From: Rhodobacter capsulatus
GTDB lineage: Bacteria; Pseudomonadota; Alphaproteobacteria; Rhodobacterales; Rhodobacteraceae
Direction of reading: 5' to 3'
NCBI RefSeq assembly: GCF_003254295.1
Contig: NZ_QKZO01000003.1
Span: 321,037 to 385,036, forward strand
DNA length: 64,000 nucleotides
Shown in pieces: positions 29,965 through 38,311 of this stretch. Both the position numbers and the translations under genes were made by a program. Position 1 is the stretch's first letter. Each line of letters opens with the position of its first letter. Below the pieces are notes generated by a model, which was not told where the DNA came from, did not search any database, and worked only from the letters and a program-made list of their open reading frames with translations.

Positions 29965-30663
29965 ATGACGACGGTGATCACACGGCTTTATGCCGATGAA
30001 AAAACGGCTTGCGACATCGCAAGACAACTGAAAAGCGAAGGTATTCCGAAACGCGCTCTGAAGGTCGTCGTCGCCGACGGCAAGAAGGGCGCTGCCTTGG
30101 CCGAAGCCCTCAAGTCCGCCGGCGTGCATCCCAGCGCGGCTGCGGGCTATGCCGAACGTGTCGCCGGCGGCGCTGCCGCGCTCGTGGCGAAAGTCAACTA
30201 CAAGCCGCTCGGCGCGGCGAAACTCGTGCGCGCCATCACTGCTCGCGCAGCGGTGGTCGCGGTCGAGAACGCAACCGAAGAGTTCACCTGTGAGGACGCA
30301 TCTGAAATGACTGACAACATCATGAAAGACCACCGGCACATCTTCCTGCCGCAACCCGTCAAGGCCGACGAAAAGCCCGGCGCCTTCTCGGAGCGCTTTG
30401 GCTGGAAACTTCTGCTCGACACCCCGCGCAAGAAGAACGTCTACGAAGGCACCAAGTTCATGTCGCAAGACTTCTGGCCGACGCCCTTGGTGAAAACCAC
30501 CGCGCCGAAGGTCAAGCTGATCCCGGCTGACGCTCCGCCGCAATCGGCGAAGTTCTGGAAAGCCCCGCTGCTGAAAGACACGCCGCGTCAATCGAACGTG
30601 ATCCCGGGCGACTTCCTGCCCTTCTCGAACACCTTCGGCCTGGCGACCATTCAGCGTCGCTGA
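29965..30663 (+). CDS. pucDE: PucDE, LH2 accessory protein (pucD and pucE in one frame)
   Basis: One open frame of 232 residues with GAGGAGG before its ATG. The first 114 residues are Ala/Lys-rich with regular helices and Val-rich strands and match what is called pucD. From the internal ATG at 30307 onward the sequence is the 14-kDa LH2 gamma protein PucE. No stop or frameshift separates the two, so a full-length PucDE fusion and a shorter PucE from the internal start are both possible. In R. capsulatus these proteins stabilise LH2 rather than bind pigment. It ends the operon at the terminator at 30710. Confidence 0.85.
   Translation: MTTVITRLYADEKTACDIARQLKSEGIPKRALKVVVADGKKGAALAEALKSAGVHPSAAAGYAERVAGGAAALVAKVNYKPLGAAKLVRAITARAAVVAVENATEEFTCEDASEMTDNIMKDHRHIFLPQPVKADEKPGAFSERFGWKLLLDTPRKKNVYEGTKFMSQDFWPTPLVKTTAPKVKLIPADAPPQSAKFWKAPLLKDTPRQSNVIPGDFLPFSNTFGLATIQRR
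30307..30663 (+). CDS. pucE: PucE, 14-kDa gamma protein of LH2 (internal start)
   Basis: An internal in-frame ATG at 30307 lies behind GAGGACGC with 7-9-base spacing and gives 118 residues beginning MTDNIMKDHRHIFLPQPVKA, the size of the 14-kDa protein that copurifies with the R. capsulatus B800-850 complex. The product is hydrophilic and Pro/Lys-rich, without a membrane helix, as known for PucE. It is nested in the longer frame above; protein-level evidence from earlier work on LH2 supports the short form. Confidence 0.75.
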   Translation: MTDNIMKDHRHIFLPQPVKADEKPGAFSERFGWKLLLDTPRKKNVYEGTKFMSQDFWPTPLVKTTAPKVKLIPADAPPQSAKFWKAPLLKDTPRQSNVIPGDFLPFSNTFGLATIQRR

Positions 30664-30672
30664 TCACTGACA

Positions 30673-30694
30673 AGGGGCGGCATGGACCGCCCCT
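30673..30694 (+). terminator. Hairpin directly after pucE
   Basis: AGGGGCGG and CCGCCCCT pair around a 6-base loop, ten bases past the stop. It may protect the puc 3' end upstream of the terminator proper. Confidence 0.5.
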
Positions 30695-30709
30695 GCACTC
30701 CTCGGGTTT

Positions 30710-30765
30710 GCGCCCGTCTGTCCGCCCTTCTTTGGAAGGTCCGAACAGGCGGGCGCCTTTTATTT
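30710..30765 (+). terminator. Rho-independent terminator of the puc operon
   Basis: A long stem (GCGCCCGTCTGT with ACAGGCGGGCGC, continued by CCGCCCTTC/GAAGGTCCG) is followed by CCTTTTATTT. Stem plus T-run make this the clearest intrinsic terminator in the window. Confidence 0.85.
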
Positions 30766-30795
30766 CGGCCCCCCCCTGCCCTGCCGAACGGCGCG

Positions 30796-31003
30796 TCGGG
30801 CGAAACGGAAAACGCATCGCGTTTTCCCGCCCGTTGCGAGCCGGTCGGCACAGGACCGCAGTCCCAGGCGTGACAGAGGGCGGCGCCCGTCCCGGCGGGC
30901 GAGAAGCGCCCGCCGGGACGGGGCGGGCGCTGCCCGAGTGCCTTTGGGCCCTCGGGGGGCATCGGACCAATGATCCGCGAGGCCAAGGCGATGGCCTTGG
31001 CCA
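30796..31003 (-). repeat. Structured interspersed repeat, copy B
   Basis: Second copy of the family (core 30873-30955). The left hairpin uses GGAAAACGC/GCGTTTTCC, differing from copy A with matching changes on both arms. The right end is GGCCAAGG/CCTTGGCC at 30981-31002, only 8 bases from the stop codon of the leftward cysA gene. Confidence 0.88.
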
Positions 31004-31011
31004 GACGGAGG

Positions 31012-31734
31012 TCAAGCCGTGATGAACTCGCGCACGAAACTGCTGGCCGGACGGGCGCGGATGTCGCTGGGGCGGCCGATCTGCTCGATCCGGCCCATCG
31101 ACATCACCACCACCATATCGGCCAGCTCCATCGCCTCTTCCTGATCATGGGTCACGAAGACCGTGGTCAGGCCGGTGGCGTCGTGAATGTCGCGCAGCCC
31201 CTGACGCAGCTCCTTGCGGACCTTGGCATCGAGCGCGCCGAAGGGCTCGTCCAGAAGCAGCATCCGCGGCTCGATGGCGAGCGCCCGGGCCAGGGCCACG
31301 CGCTGGCGCTGCCCGCCCGAAAGCTGGCTCGGATAGCGCGCGCCAATCTCGGGCAGCTGGATCAGCTCCAGCAGCCGCGCCACCCGCCGGGCGATCTCCA
31401 GCTTCGGCGGCCGCTCGGCCCTCGGCCGGGCGCGCAACCCGTAGGCGATGTTTTCAAACACCGTCATGTGCCGGAACAAAGCATAGCTTTGGAACACGAA
31501 GCCCGCGCGGCGATCCTGCACCCGGATGTCGGTGGCGTCCTGGCCGTCAAACAGCACCCGCCCCGAGGTCGGGAATTCGAGCCCCCCCAGAATCCGCAAC
31601 AGCGTCGTCTTGCCCGAGCCCGAGGGGCCCAGAAGCGCCACCAGCGCCCCCGAGGGGATGGCGAGCGACACCGGATGCAGCGCCGCCGTGGTGCCGAAGA
31701 GCTTCGAGATCTCTTGAATGTCGATATCCATCAT
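31012..31734 (-). CDS. cysA: Sulfate/thiosulfate ABC transporter ATPase, short CysA
   Basis: ATPase with Walker [10 protein letters not shown] (residues 36-44), signature [15 protein letters not shown] (around 137-151), Walker [16 protein letters not shown] and H-loop [15 protein letters not shown]. It energises CysT/CysW for sulfate and thiosulfate uptake. The product has only 240 residues, against about 350 for typical CysA: it ends right after the nucleotide-binding domain and lacks the C-terminal regulatory (TOBE-type) region. Repeat copy B begins 8 bases beyond the stop. Start ATG at 31734, 5 bases after the cysW stop, with TGAGGGAC upstream. Confidence 0.88.
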   Translation of the reverse strand: MMDIDIQEISKLFGTTAALHPVSLAIPSGALVALLGPSGSGKTTLLRILGGLEFPTSGRVLFDGQDATDIRVQDRRAGFVFQSYALFRHMTVFENIAYGLRARPRAERPPKLEIARRVARLLELIQLPEIGARYPSQLSGGQRQRVALARALAIEPRMLLLDEPFGALDAKVRKELRQGLRDIHDATGLTTVFVTHDQEEAMELADMVVVMSMGRIEQIGRPSDIRARPASSFVREFITA

Positions 31735-31739
31735 GTCCC

Positions 31740-32603
31740 TCAATGGCGGTGGGTGGCGGCGATTTCGTCGGCGTGGCGCAGCTCCAGCACGGTCTTGAGC
31801 AGCAGCGTGACCAGCGCGAGCGCGGTGAGCAGCCCGGCCAGCGAAAACGCCGCGACCGAGAGATATTCGTTGTAAAGCATCTCGATGGTGATCGGCATCG
31901 TCGCGGTCTGGCCGCGGATCTTGCCCGAGACGACGGCGACGGCGCCGAATTCCCCCATCGCGCGGGCGTTGCACAAAAGCACGCCATAAAGCAGCGCCCA
32001 GCGGATCTTCGGCAGCGTCACCGTGGTGAAGACCCGCCAGCCCGAGGCGCCCAGCGTCAGCGCCGCCTCCTCCTCCTGGCAGCCCTGCTCGATCATCACC
32101 GGAATGAGCTCGCGCGCGACAAAGGGGAAGGTGACGAACATCGTCGCCAGCACGATCCCCGGAAGGGCGAAGACGATCGGGTAACCCTGTGCCACCAGCC
32201 AGCCGCCGATGGCGGAATTCGCCCCGAACATCAAGACGATGCACAGCCCCGCCACGACCGGAGATACCGAAAACGGCAGGTCGATCAGGGTGATCAGGAA
32301 GGCCTTGCCGCGAAACTCGAAGCGAGTGATGAACCAGGCCGCCGCAATCCCGAAAACGGCGTTGAGCGGCACCGACAGCGCGGCAATCATCAGCGTCAAC
32401 CGGATCGCCGACAGCGCATCGGGGTTGCCGAGGCTTTTCAGCGCGGCAAACCAGCCCTTGGCCAGCGCCTCGACAAAGACGGTCAGCAGCGGCGCGGCGA
32501 CCAGAAGCGCCATCCCGGCCACGGCGGCCAGGATCAAAAGGCCCCGCACCAGCGGCGTCTCATCGGTGGCGGATCGCCAGTTGCGTTCGGCTGCGTCAGA
32601 CAT
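31740..32603 (-). CDS. cysW: Sulfate/thiosulfate ABC permease CysW
   Basis: The 287-residue inner-membrane permease has six hydrophobic segments and the docking loop around [20 protein letters not shown] (residues 160-180), with [17 protein letters not shown], characteristic of CysW. GGAGG lies 7 bases before the ATG at 32603. The start overlaps the cysT stop by eight bases, so the permeases are co-translated. It pairs with CysT to form the channel. No sulfate-binding protein gene (sbp/cysP) is present in the cluster. Confidence 0.93.
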   Translation of the reverse strand: MSDAAERNWRSATDETPLVRGLLILAAVAGMALLVAAPLLTVFVEALAKGWFAALKSLGNPDALSAIRLTLMIAALSVPLNAVFGIAAAWFITRFEFRGKAFLITLIDLPFSVSPVVAGLCIVLMFGANSAIGGWLVAQGYPIVFALPGIVLATMFVTFPFVARELIPVMIEQGCQEEEAALTLGASGWRVFTTVTLPKIRWALLYGVLLCNARAMGEFGAVAVVSGKIRGQTATMPITIEMLYNEYLSVAAFSLAGLLTALALVTLLLKTVLELRHADEIAATHRH

Positions 32604-33432
32604 CGCCAATCCTCCGGCGGCTCCAGATCTGGATCAGGTTGATGGCAAGCAGCATCGCGAAGCTGATCGCCAGCATGGCAATGCCGATCGCGGCGGCGCC
32701 GTCGTAGTTGAATTCTTCCAGCTGGATCACGATCAGAAGCGGCGCGATCTCGGTTTTCAGCGGGATGTTTCCGGCGATGAAGATCACCGAACCGTATTCG
32801 CCCACCGCCCGCGCGAGCGACAGCGCAAAGCCGGTCAACGCGGCTGGCAGCAGCATCGGCGCGATGATCCGGCGCAAGGTGGTGAAGCGGGTGGCGCCCA
32901 GCGTCGCCGAGGCCTCCTCGACCTCGCGGTCGATCTCCTCGATCACCGGTTGCACGGTGCGGGTGACGAAGGGCAGGCCGACAAAGATCAGCGCCAGAAA
33001 GATCCCCCCTTGCGTATAGGCGATCTTCAGCCCGAAATCCTTGGCCAGCGCGCCAAAGACCCCGTTGGGCGCGTAAAGCGTGGTCAGCGCGATGCCCGCG
33101 ACGGCGGTCGGCAGGGCGAAGGGCAGATCGACGGCGGCATCGACCAGACGGCGGCCGGGAAAGTCGTAACGCACCAGCACCCAGGCCAGAACGACGCCGA
33201 AGACCAGATTGAACAGCGCCGCGAAGAACGAGAGCCGGAACGACAGTTCCAGCGCCGCCCAGACCCGCTCGCGGTTCACCGTGGCCCAGAGGCCGTCGAG
33301 CCCGTAGCTGGCGCCCTGCGCCAGAAGCGCGCCGATCGGGCCCAGCACGACCAGCGACAGCATCGTCAGCGTGATCCCCATCGACAGCCCCAGCCCCGGC
33401 ATCGGCGAGCGATTGATCAGCGGGCGCGGCAT
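32596..33432 (-). CDS. cysT: Sulfate/thiosulfate ABC permease CysT (CysU)
   Basis: The 278-residue permease has six hydrophobic segments, the docking loop [20 protein letters not shown] (around residues 155-175) and the typical CysT stretch [23 protein letters not shown] lies 9 bases before the ATG at 33432; an in-frame ATG 10 residues further up is possible. First gene of cysTWA. Upstream lies AT-rich sequence with an imperfect dyad at 33525-33542, where a sulfur-starvation regulator could act. Confidence 0.93.
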   Translation of the reverse strand: MPRPLINRSPMPGLGLSMGITLTMLSLVVLGPIGALLAQGASYGLDGLWATVNRERVWAALELSFRLSFFAALFNLVFGVVLAWVLVRYDFPGRRLVDAAVDLPFALPTAVAGIALTTLYAPNGVFGALAKDFGLKIAYTQGGIFLALIFVGLPFVTRTVQPVIEEIDREVEEASATLGATRFTTLRRIIAPMLLPAALTGFALSLARAVGEYGSVIFIAGNIPLKTEIAPLLIVIQLEEFNYDGAAAIGIAMLAISFAMLLAINLIQIWSRRRIGDV

Positions 33433-33524
33433 GCTGGCGGTCCTTTCCGTGAGCCTCGTCATTTCCAAAATATCCACCGTGTCAGTCGAGATTGAAAGGG
33501 ATAAATCTCGTCATTATTGGTCGT

Positions 33525-33542
33525 GAATATAGAATTTTATTC
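33525..33542. promoter_or_regulatory. AT-rich imperfect dyad upstream of cysT
   Basis: GAATATAGAATTTTATTC (arms GAATA/TATTC) lies 93 bases before cysT in an AT-rich island. LysR-type sulfur regulators (CysB/Cbl class) bind loosely conserved AT-rich sites like this. The assignment is weak. Confidence 0.3.
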
Positions 33543-33581
33543 TCTGCCGTTCCGCCACCCTTCCGGCGCGAGTCGCCAGAA

Positions 33582-33608
33582 GAAAAGGCCCCGCCGGGGC
33601 GGGGCCTT
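33582..33608 (-). terminator. Rho-independent terminator of cysK
   Basis: AAGGCCCCGCC pairs with GGCGGGGCCTT; on the minus strand TTTTCTT follows. It lies 28 bases after the cysK stop and separates it from cysTWA. Confidence 0.8.
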
Positions 33609-33636
33609 ATGCCAGGATCCTGACTTCAAAGGGCCG

Positions 33637-34611
33637 TCAGGCCGGGGCGCCGGTGCCGTCGAAGACGCCCTCGAACAGCACCGAGGACAGATAGCGCTCG
33701 CCCGAGTCGGGCAGGATCACCACGATGGTCTTGCCAGCGTTTTCCGGCCGCGCCGCCAGCCGCAGCGCCGCCGCCGTGGCCGCGCCGCAGGAAATCCCGG
33801 CCAGAATGCCTTCCTCGCGGGCCAGCCGCAGCGCCACCGCCACCGCTTCTTCGTTCGAGACCTGCTCGATCGCATCGACAAGGCTCAGGTCCAGCACCTC
33901 GGGCACGAACCCGGCGCCGATGCCCTGGATCTTGTGCGGCCCGGGTTTCACCGCCTCGCCCGCCCGGGTCTGGCTGAGCACCGGGCTTGCCGCGGGCTCG
34001 ACCGCGACCGAGGTGATCGCCTTGCCCAAGGTCTGCTTGAAATAGCGGCTGACGCCGGTGATCGTGCCGCCGGTGCCGACGCCCGCGACGAAAATGTCGA
34101 TCTTGCCGCCGGTCGCGGCCTCGATCTCGGGGCCGGTGGTGCGTTCGTGAATCGCCGGGTTGGCCGGGTTCCTGAACTGTTGCAAGAGCACGTATTTCGG
34201 GTCCGAGGCGGCGATTTCCTCGGCCTTGGCGATGGCGCCCGCCATGCCCTTCGCCCCCTCGGTCAGCACCAGCTTCGCGCCGTAGGCCAAAAGCAGCTTG
34301 CGCCGTTCCAGGCTCATCGTCTCGGGCATGGTGAGCGTGATCGGAATGCCGCGCGCCGCGGCGACGAAGGCCAGCGCGATGCCGGTATTGCCCGAGGTCG
34401 GCTCGACGATTTCCTTGCCAGGCGTCAGGAGGCCGCGTTCCTCCGCGTCCCAGATCAGCGCCGCGCCGATCCGGCATTTGACCGAGCCCGCCGGATTGCG
34501 CGCCTCGATCTTCGCCAGAACGGTGGCGCCCAGCCCCTGCCCCAGCCGCCCCAGCTTCACCAGCGGCGTGCCGCCGATCGAGCGCGAATTGTCCTCGAAA
34601 ACCATCGTCAT
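33637..34611 (-). CDS. cysK: Cysteine synthase A (O-acetylserine sulfhydrylase)
   Basis: The 324-residue PLP enzyme makes cysteine from O-acetylserine and sulfide, the last step of sulfate assimilation. It has the PLP-lysine motif [11 protein letters not shown] (residues 35-45; Lys in SVKCR), the loop [12 protein letters not shown], and the phosphate-binding [18 protein letters not shown] precedes the ATG at 34611. Just upstream of the sulfate transporter on the same strand, but with its own terminator, so probably transcribed separately; both serve sulfur assimilation. Motif SVKCR has Cys where many CysK have Asp (SVKDR), as in some CysK/CysM variants. Confidence 0.92.
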   Translation of the reverse strand: MTMVFEDNSRSIGGTPLVKLGRLGQGLGATVLAKIEARNPAGSVKCRIGAALIWDAEERGLLTPGKEIVEPTSGNTGIALAFVAAARGIPITLTMPETMSLERRKLLLAYGAKLVLTEGAKGMAGAIAKAEEIAASDPKYVLLQQFRNPANPAIHERTTGPEIEAATGGKIDIFVAGVGTGGTITGVSRYFKQTLGKAITSVAVEPAASPVLSQTRAGEAVKPGPHKIQGIGAGFVPEVLDLSLVDAIEQVSNEEAVAVALRLAREEGILAGISCGAATAAALRLAARPENAGKTIVVILPDSGERYLSSVLFEGVFDGTGAPA

Positions 34612-34873
34612 CTGATCTCCCCTTTGCGTGCCCATCCTATCGACCACGCCCGGCCGCGGTTGAAAAGGGGCTAAAACCCGCCTTCCTGAAAGCGGCCGAA
34701 CTTTGGGAGAATGGTGTTTTCGCCATGGCCCGAAAAAGCACAAAATTCTGTTCCGCGCCCCTCCGGCGCGGGAATTCCGGGCCGAACACCGGCCCGGCGC
34801 CCGGTTCAGAGAATAAAATCCGCAAACCTGCCCCGGGGCAAAAGCCCGGGATTCGCCCCGCCCGGGGCGCGCC

Positions 34874-34900
34874 GCGCGCCGGGATCAGGCCCCGGCGCGC
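34874..34900 (-). terminator. Hairpin after trpB
   Basis: GCGCGCCGGG and CCCGGCGCGC pair perfectly around a 7-base loop, 8 bases past the trpB stop. No T-run; a transcript end is likely. Confidence 0.5.
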
Positions 34901-34907
34901 GCCTGCC

Positions 34908-36116
34908 TCACAGATCGGTTGCGAAGCCGTAGGTCTGGGTGACGTAATCGATGTCCTTGTCGCCCCGGCCCGACAGGTTGATCAGGATCGACTTGCCCGG
35001 ATGGGCCGCCGCCTCGCGCATCGCGAAGGCCACGGCATGCGCGCTTTCGAGCGCGGGAATGATCCCCTCGTGCCGCGAGAGCGCGAAAAAGGCCTTCAGC
35101 GCCTCCTTGTCATTGGCGGTGGTGTAGTGCACCCGGCCGATCTTGTGCAGATGCGCGTGCTCCGGGCCGACGCCGGGATAATCCAGCCCCGAGGCGACGG
35201 TGTGCACCGGCGCGGGCTCGCCCTGCGCATCCTTGAGCACAAGGGTGCGGAAGCCGTGAATGTCGCCATCCTCGCCAAAGGAAATCGTCGCCGCGTGATC
35301 GCCCAGATTCGAGGAGGTGCCGAGCGGCTCGACGCCGTAAAGACCGACCGCGGCATCGTCGATGAAGCCCGAGAAAATCCCCATCGCATTCGAGCCGCCG
35401 CCGACGCAAGCCGCCACCATGTCAGGCAATTCCCCCGTCATTTCAAGGAATTGCTCGCGTGCCTCGACGCCGATGACATGCTGGAAATCGCGCACCATCC
35501 GCGGGAACGGATGCGGGCCGACGACCGATCCGATGGCGAAAAGCGCGGTATCGGCCTGGGCGATGTAGCTCTGGAAGCAGCTGTCCACCGCTTCTTTCAG
35601 CGAGCGCCCGCCAAACGAGACCGGCACCACCGTCGCGCCCAGAAGCTTCATCCGGGTGACGTTCGGCGCCTCCTTGGCGATGTCGATCTCGCCCATGTGA
35701 ATCTCGCAGTCCATGCCGAAATAGGCCGCCGCCGTGGCCAGCGCGACCCCGTGCTGCCCCGCCCCGGTTTCGGCCATCAGCTTGGTCTTGCCCATGAATT
35801 TCGCCAGCAACCCCTCGGCCATGCAATGGTTGAGCTTGTGCGCGCCGGTATGGTTGAGATCCTCGCGCTTGGCATAGATCTGCGCGCCGCCGCACAGCGC
35901 CGAGAGGTTCTTCAGATAGGAAACGGGCGTGGGGCGGCCCTGGAAATGCTTGCGGATCTGGCGCAGTTCGGCGATGAAATCGGCCGATTTCGAGATTTTC
36001 GCGTAAGCCTCGCGGATCTCCTTGAAATGCGGCTCGAGCGGCGGTGGCAGCATCGCCCCGCCGTAGCTGCCAAACCACCCGTCCTTGTCCGGTGTCGTCT
36101 TGAGATAGGATGTCAT
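34908..36116 (-). CDS. trpB: Tryptophan synthase beta chain (solitary copy)
   Basis: The 402-residue PLP enzyme joins indole and serine to tryptophan. The PLP lysine is K94 in [31 protein letters not shown] (phosphate loop) and SGRGDKD follow, all family hallmarks. Its N-terminus ([20 protein letters not shown]) differs from the TrpB proteins usually encoded with trpF and trpA in alphaproteobacteria, and neither gene is nearby. It may be a second, divergent TrpB. Start ATG 36116 with GGAAGGACC upstream. Nearest neighbours are cysK (downstream) and a cyclic-di-GMP protein (upstream). Confidence 0.88.
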   Translation of the reverse strand: MTSYLKTTPDKDGWFGSYGGAMLPPPLEPHFKEIREAYAKISKSADFIAELRQIRKHFQGRPTPVSYLKNLSALCGGAQIYAKREDLNHTGAHKLNHCMAEGLLAKFMGKTKLMAETGAGQHGVALATAAAYFGMDCEIHMGEIDIAKEAPNVTRMKLLGATVVPVSFGGRSLKEAVDSCFQSYIAQADTALFAIGSVVGPHPFPRMVRDFQHVIGVEAREQFLEMTGELPDMVAACVGGGSNAMGIFSGFIDDAAVGLYGVEPLGTSSNLGDHAATISFGEDGDIHGFRTLVLKDAQGEPAPVHTVASGLDYPGVGPEHAHLHKIGRVHYTTANDKEALKAFFALSRHEGIIPALESAHAVAFAMREAAAHPGKSILINLSGRGDKDIDYVTQTYGFATDL

Positions 36117-36241
36117 CCTCGGTCCTTCCACGGTCGTTCCGGCCGGGATTTGACGCCGAACGACGCGGCACGGCAAGGCGCGAAAGCGCCACAGTCCCGG
36201 CCGGGACCGGTTTTTTGGTCGCAACCGCGCGCGGGCCGGGA

Positions 36242-38206
36242 TCAGCCGGTGCGGCAGGCGTTTCCGCGCAGGAAACGGGCGAAATCGGCGGCATCCATCG
36301 GGCTCGACCACAGGAAGCCCTGCCCGACATCGATGCCCAGATCGACCAGCACCGCCCGCTGCGCCTCGTCCTCCACCCCCTCGGCGACCGAGCGGATGCC
36401 CATGCCGCGGGCGATTTCGGCGATCGCGGCGACGATGGCGCGATCCTCGCGGCGATAGCACAGACCGGCAATGAAACTGCGGTCGATCTTCAGTTCCGCC
36501 ACCGGCACCTTTTTCAGATCGCCCAGCGCGGCATGGCCGGTGCCGAAATCATCGAGCGACAGTTCATACCCGCGCTCCGCCAGCGAATCGAGCAGGCTGA
36601 TCGTCATGTCGGTGCCGCGCCCGACAAAGCAGCCCTCGGTGATCTCGAGCAGCAAATCGCGGCCGTCGACGCCCGACGCCTCGAACATCGCGATGGTGTC
36701 GAGCAGCAGCTCGGGCGATTTGATGTCGTCGGGATGGATGTTCAGCGCGATCTTGCCCGGCGCCAGCCCCGCGCCGCGCCAGCCCAGCAGATCGGCCGCC
36801 ACGGTCTCGGCGATCCGGCGCGACAGATTGGGCAGCAGACCGCGTTCGGCGGCGATGGTCAGGAAACTGTCGGGGGCGACGGCAGAGCCGTCGGGCCTGC
36901 GCCAGCGCACCAGCGCCTCCGCCCCCAGCAGGCGGCCATCGCTCAGCGCGATCTTCGGCTGATACTGCACATAAAGCTGCTCGCCCTCCAGCGCCTCGCG
37001 CAGCCCGGCCTCGATCCGGTCGCTCTCGATCACCCGCCTGCGCAGCTGTTCGTTGAACAGCAGGCACTGGCCGCGCCCGCTTTCCTTGGCCCGGTTCAGC
37101 GCCAGATCGGCCTTGATCAGCAACTCGACCGGATCGGCGCCGTCGTCCGGGCAGATCACCGCCCCGATCGAGGCGCCCGGATGCACCCGCCGCCCCGCCA
37201 GAAGTGCGGGCGGCTCGAAGGCCGCCAGCAGGCGATCGGCGATCGGGCGGATCTGCGCCGCCGCGCTCACCTCGGCCAGGATCACCGCGAATTCATCCCC
37301 GCCGAGCCGGGCGATCACATCGCCCTCGGGCAGGTTGGCGCGCAGGCGGCGGGCAATTTCGGTCAGCAATTCATCGCCGACCCCATGGCCGAACAGGTCG
37401 TTGACGTTCTTGAACCGGTCAAGATCCATCAGCAGCAGCGCAAAGCCCCGGCCGCTGTCGCGCTGGCGCGCCACCGCCTCGGCCAGGCGGGCGTTGAAGG
37501 CCTTGCGGTTCAGAAGCCCGGTGGTGTCGTCGATATTGGCCAGAAGATAGTTTTCGTCGCGGGCCTGGCGCAGGCTGCCGACGGCCCGCGACAGCGCCGC
37601 GACGGAATCGTCGCGCTGCCGGGCGGTTTCGCCGGTGCGATAGGAAAAATACGCCAGAAAGGCGCCGTAAAGCAGCGCATAAAGCGTCACCGACCAGGCC
37701 TGCGCCCAGCCGCCCAGGTGAAACGACAGGATCACCGCGGCGAGGATCGTCGACTGGAAGGCCACCGCGGCGACGAAGGCGCGGTGCAGCATGAAGACGC
37801 CCCCGGCCAGCATGCCGGTGCTGACAAGCAGCACCACCAGCGGGTCACCGGTCTGATGCAGGCCGATCACATGCAAAGGCAGCACCGCCCAGGGCGCGGC
37901 GAACAGCACCGAGGTCAGGATCAGCCGCCGCGCCGCCCGGGCGGAAACCCGCGGGACCCGGCGCCCGGCGGCACGGCGCGACATCCGGCTGAGCGCACCG
38001 CCCAGCGCGAGGATCGAGCCGAGCCAGAAGACCACGAAGCTGCGGTCATCATGGCGCAGCGATTCCAGCACGTAGATCATCGCGTTCAGCGCCGTCACCG
38101 AAACCCCGACCGACGTCCCCTGCACGACGCTGGCAACGTCTTCCGGGCTGGGATGCTTGGTCAGCACCGCCCGGATCCGGGTCAACAGGAGAGGCAGCTG
38201 GGGCAA
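36242..38206 (-). CDS. Membrane GGDEF-EAL cyclic-di-GMP protein
   Basis: The 654-residue protein has about six transmembrane helices in residues 25-205 (for example [16 protein letters not shown] and [16 protein letters not shown]), then a GGDEF domain with intact [13 protein letters not shown] (about residue 300) and an EAL domain with [14 protein letters not shown] (about 430), EITEGCF and [13 protein letters not shown]. Both signatures look intact. The N-terminal membrane sensor has no domain I can name. Start is a TTG at 38206; a stop lies four codons further up and no ATG is available nearby, so an internal GTG is the alternative. It lies 105 bases after another GGDEF-EAL gene on the same strand. 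Confidence 0.88.
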   Translation of the reverse strand: MPQLPLLLTRIRAVLTKHPSPEDVASVVQGTSVGVSVTALNAMIYVLESLRHDDRSFVVFWLGSILALGGALSRMSRRAAGRRVPRVSARAARRLILTSVLFAAPWAVLPLHVIGLHQTGDPLVVLLVSTGMLAGGVFMLHRAFVAAVAFQSTILAAVILSFHLGGWAQAWSVTLYALLYGAFLAYFSYRTGETARQRDDSVAALSRAVGSLRQARDENYLLANIDDTTGLLNRKAFNARLAEAVARQRDSGRGFALLLMDLDRFKNVNDLFGHGVGDELLTEIARRLRANLPEGDVIARLGGDEFAVILAEVSAAAQIRPIADRLLAAFEPPALLAGRRVHPGASIGAVICPDDGADPVELLIKADLALNRAKESGRGQCLLFNEQLRRRVIESDRIEAGLREALEGEQLYVQYQPKIALSDGRLLGAEALVRWRRPDGSAVAPDSFLTIAAERGLLPNLSRRIAETVAADLLGWRGAGLAPGKIALNIHPDDIKSPELLLDTIAMFEASGVDGRDLLLEITEGCFVGRGTDMTISLLDSLAERGYELSLDDFGTGHAALGDLKKVPVAELKIDRSFIAGLCYRREDRAIVAAIAEIARGMGIRSVAEGVEDEAQRAVLVDLGIDVGQGFLWSSPMDAADFARFLRGNACRTG

Positions 38207-38311
38207 AACGTCAGTCTTTCATCGGAGTCGCGCCCTCGATCATGGCGGCAAATGGTAACCAGCGCCTGAAGGCGACCCAAAAATCCCGCTCAAAGCGAAA
38301 AGCCGCCGCGA

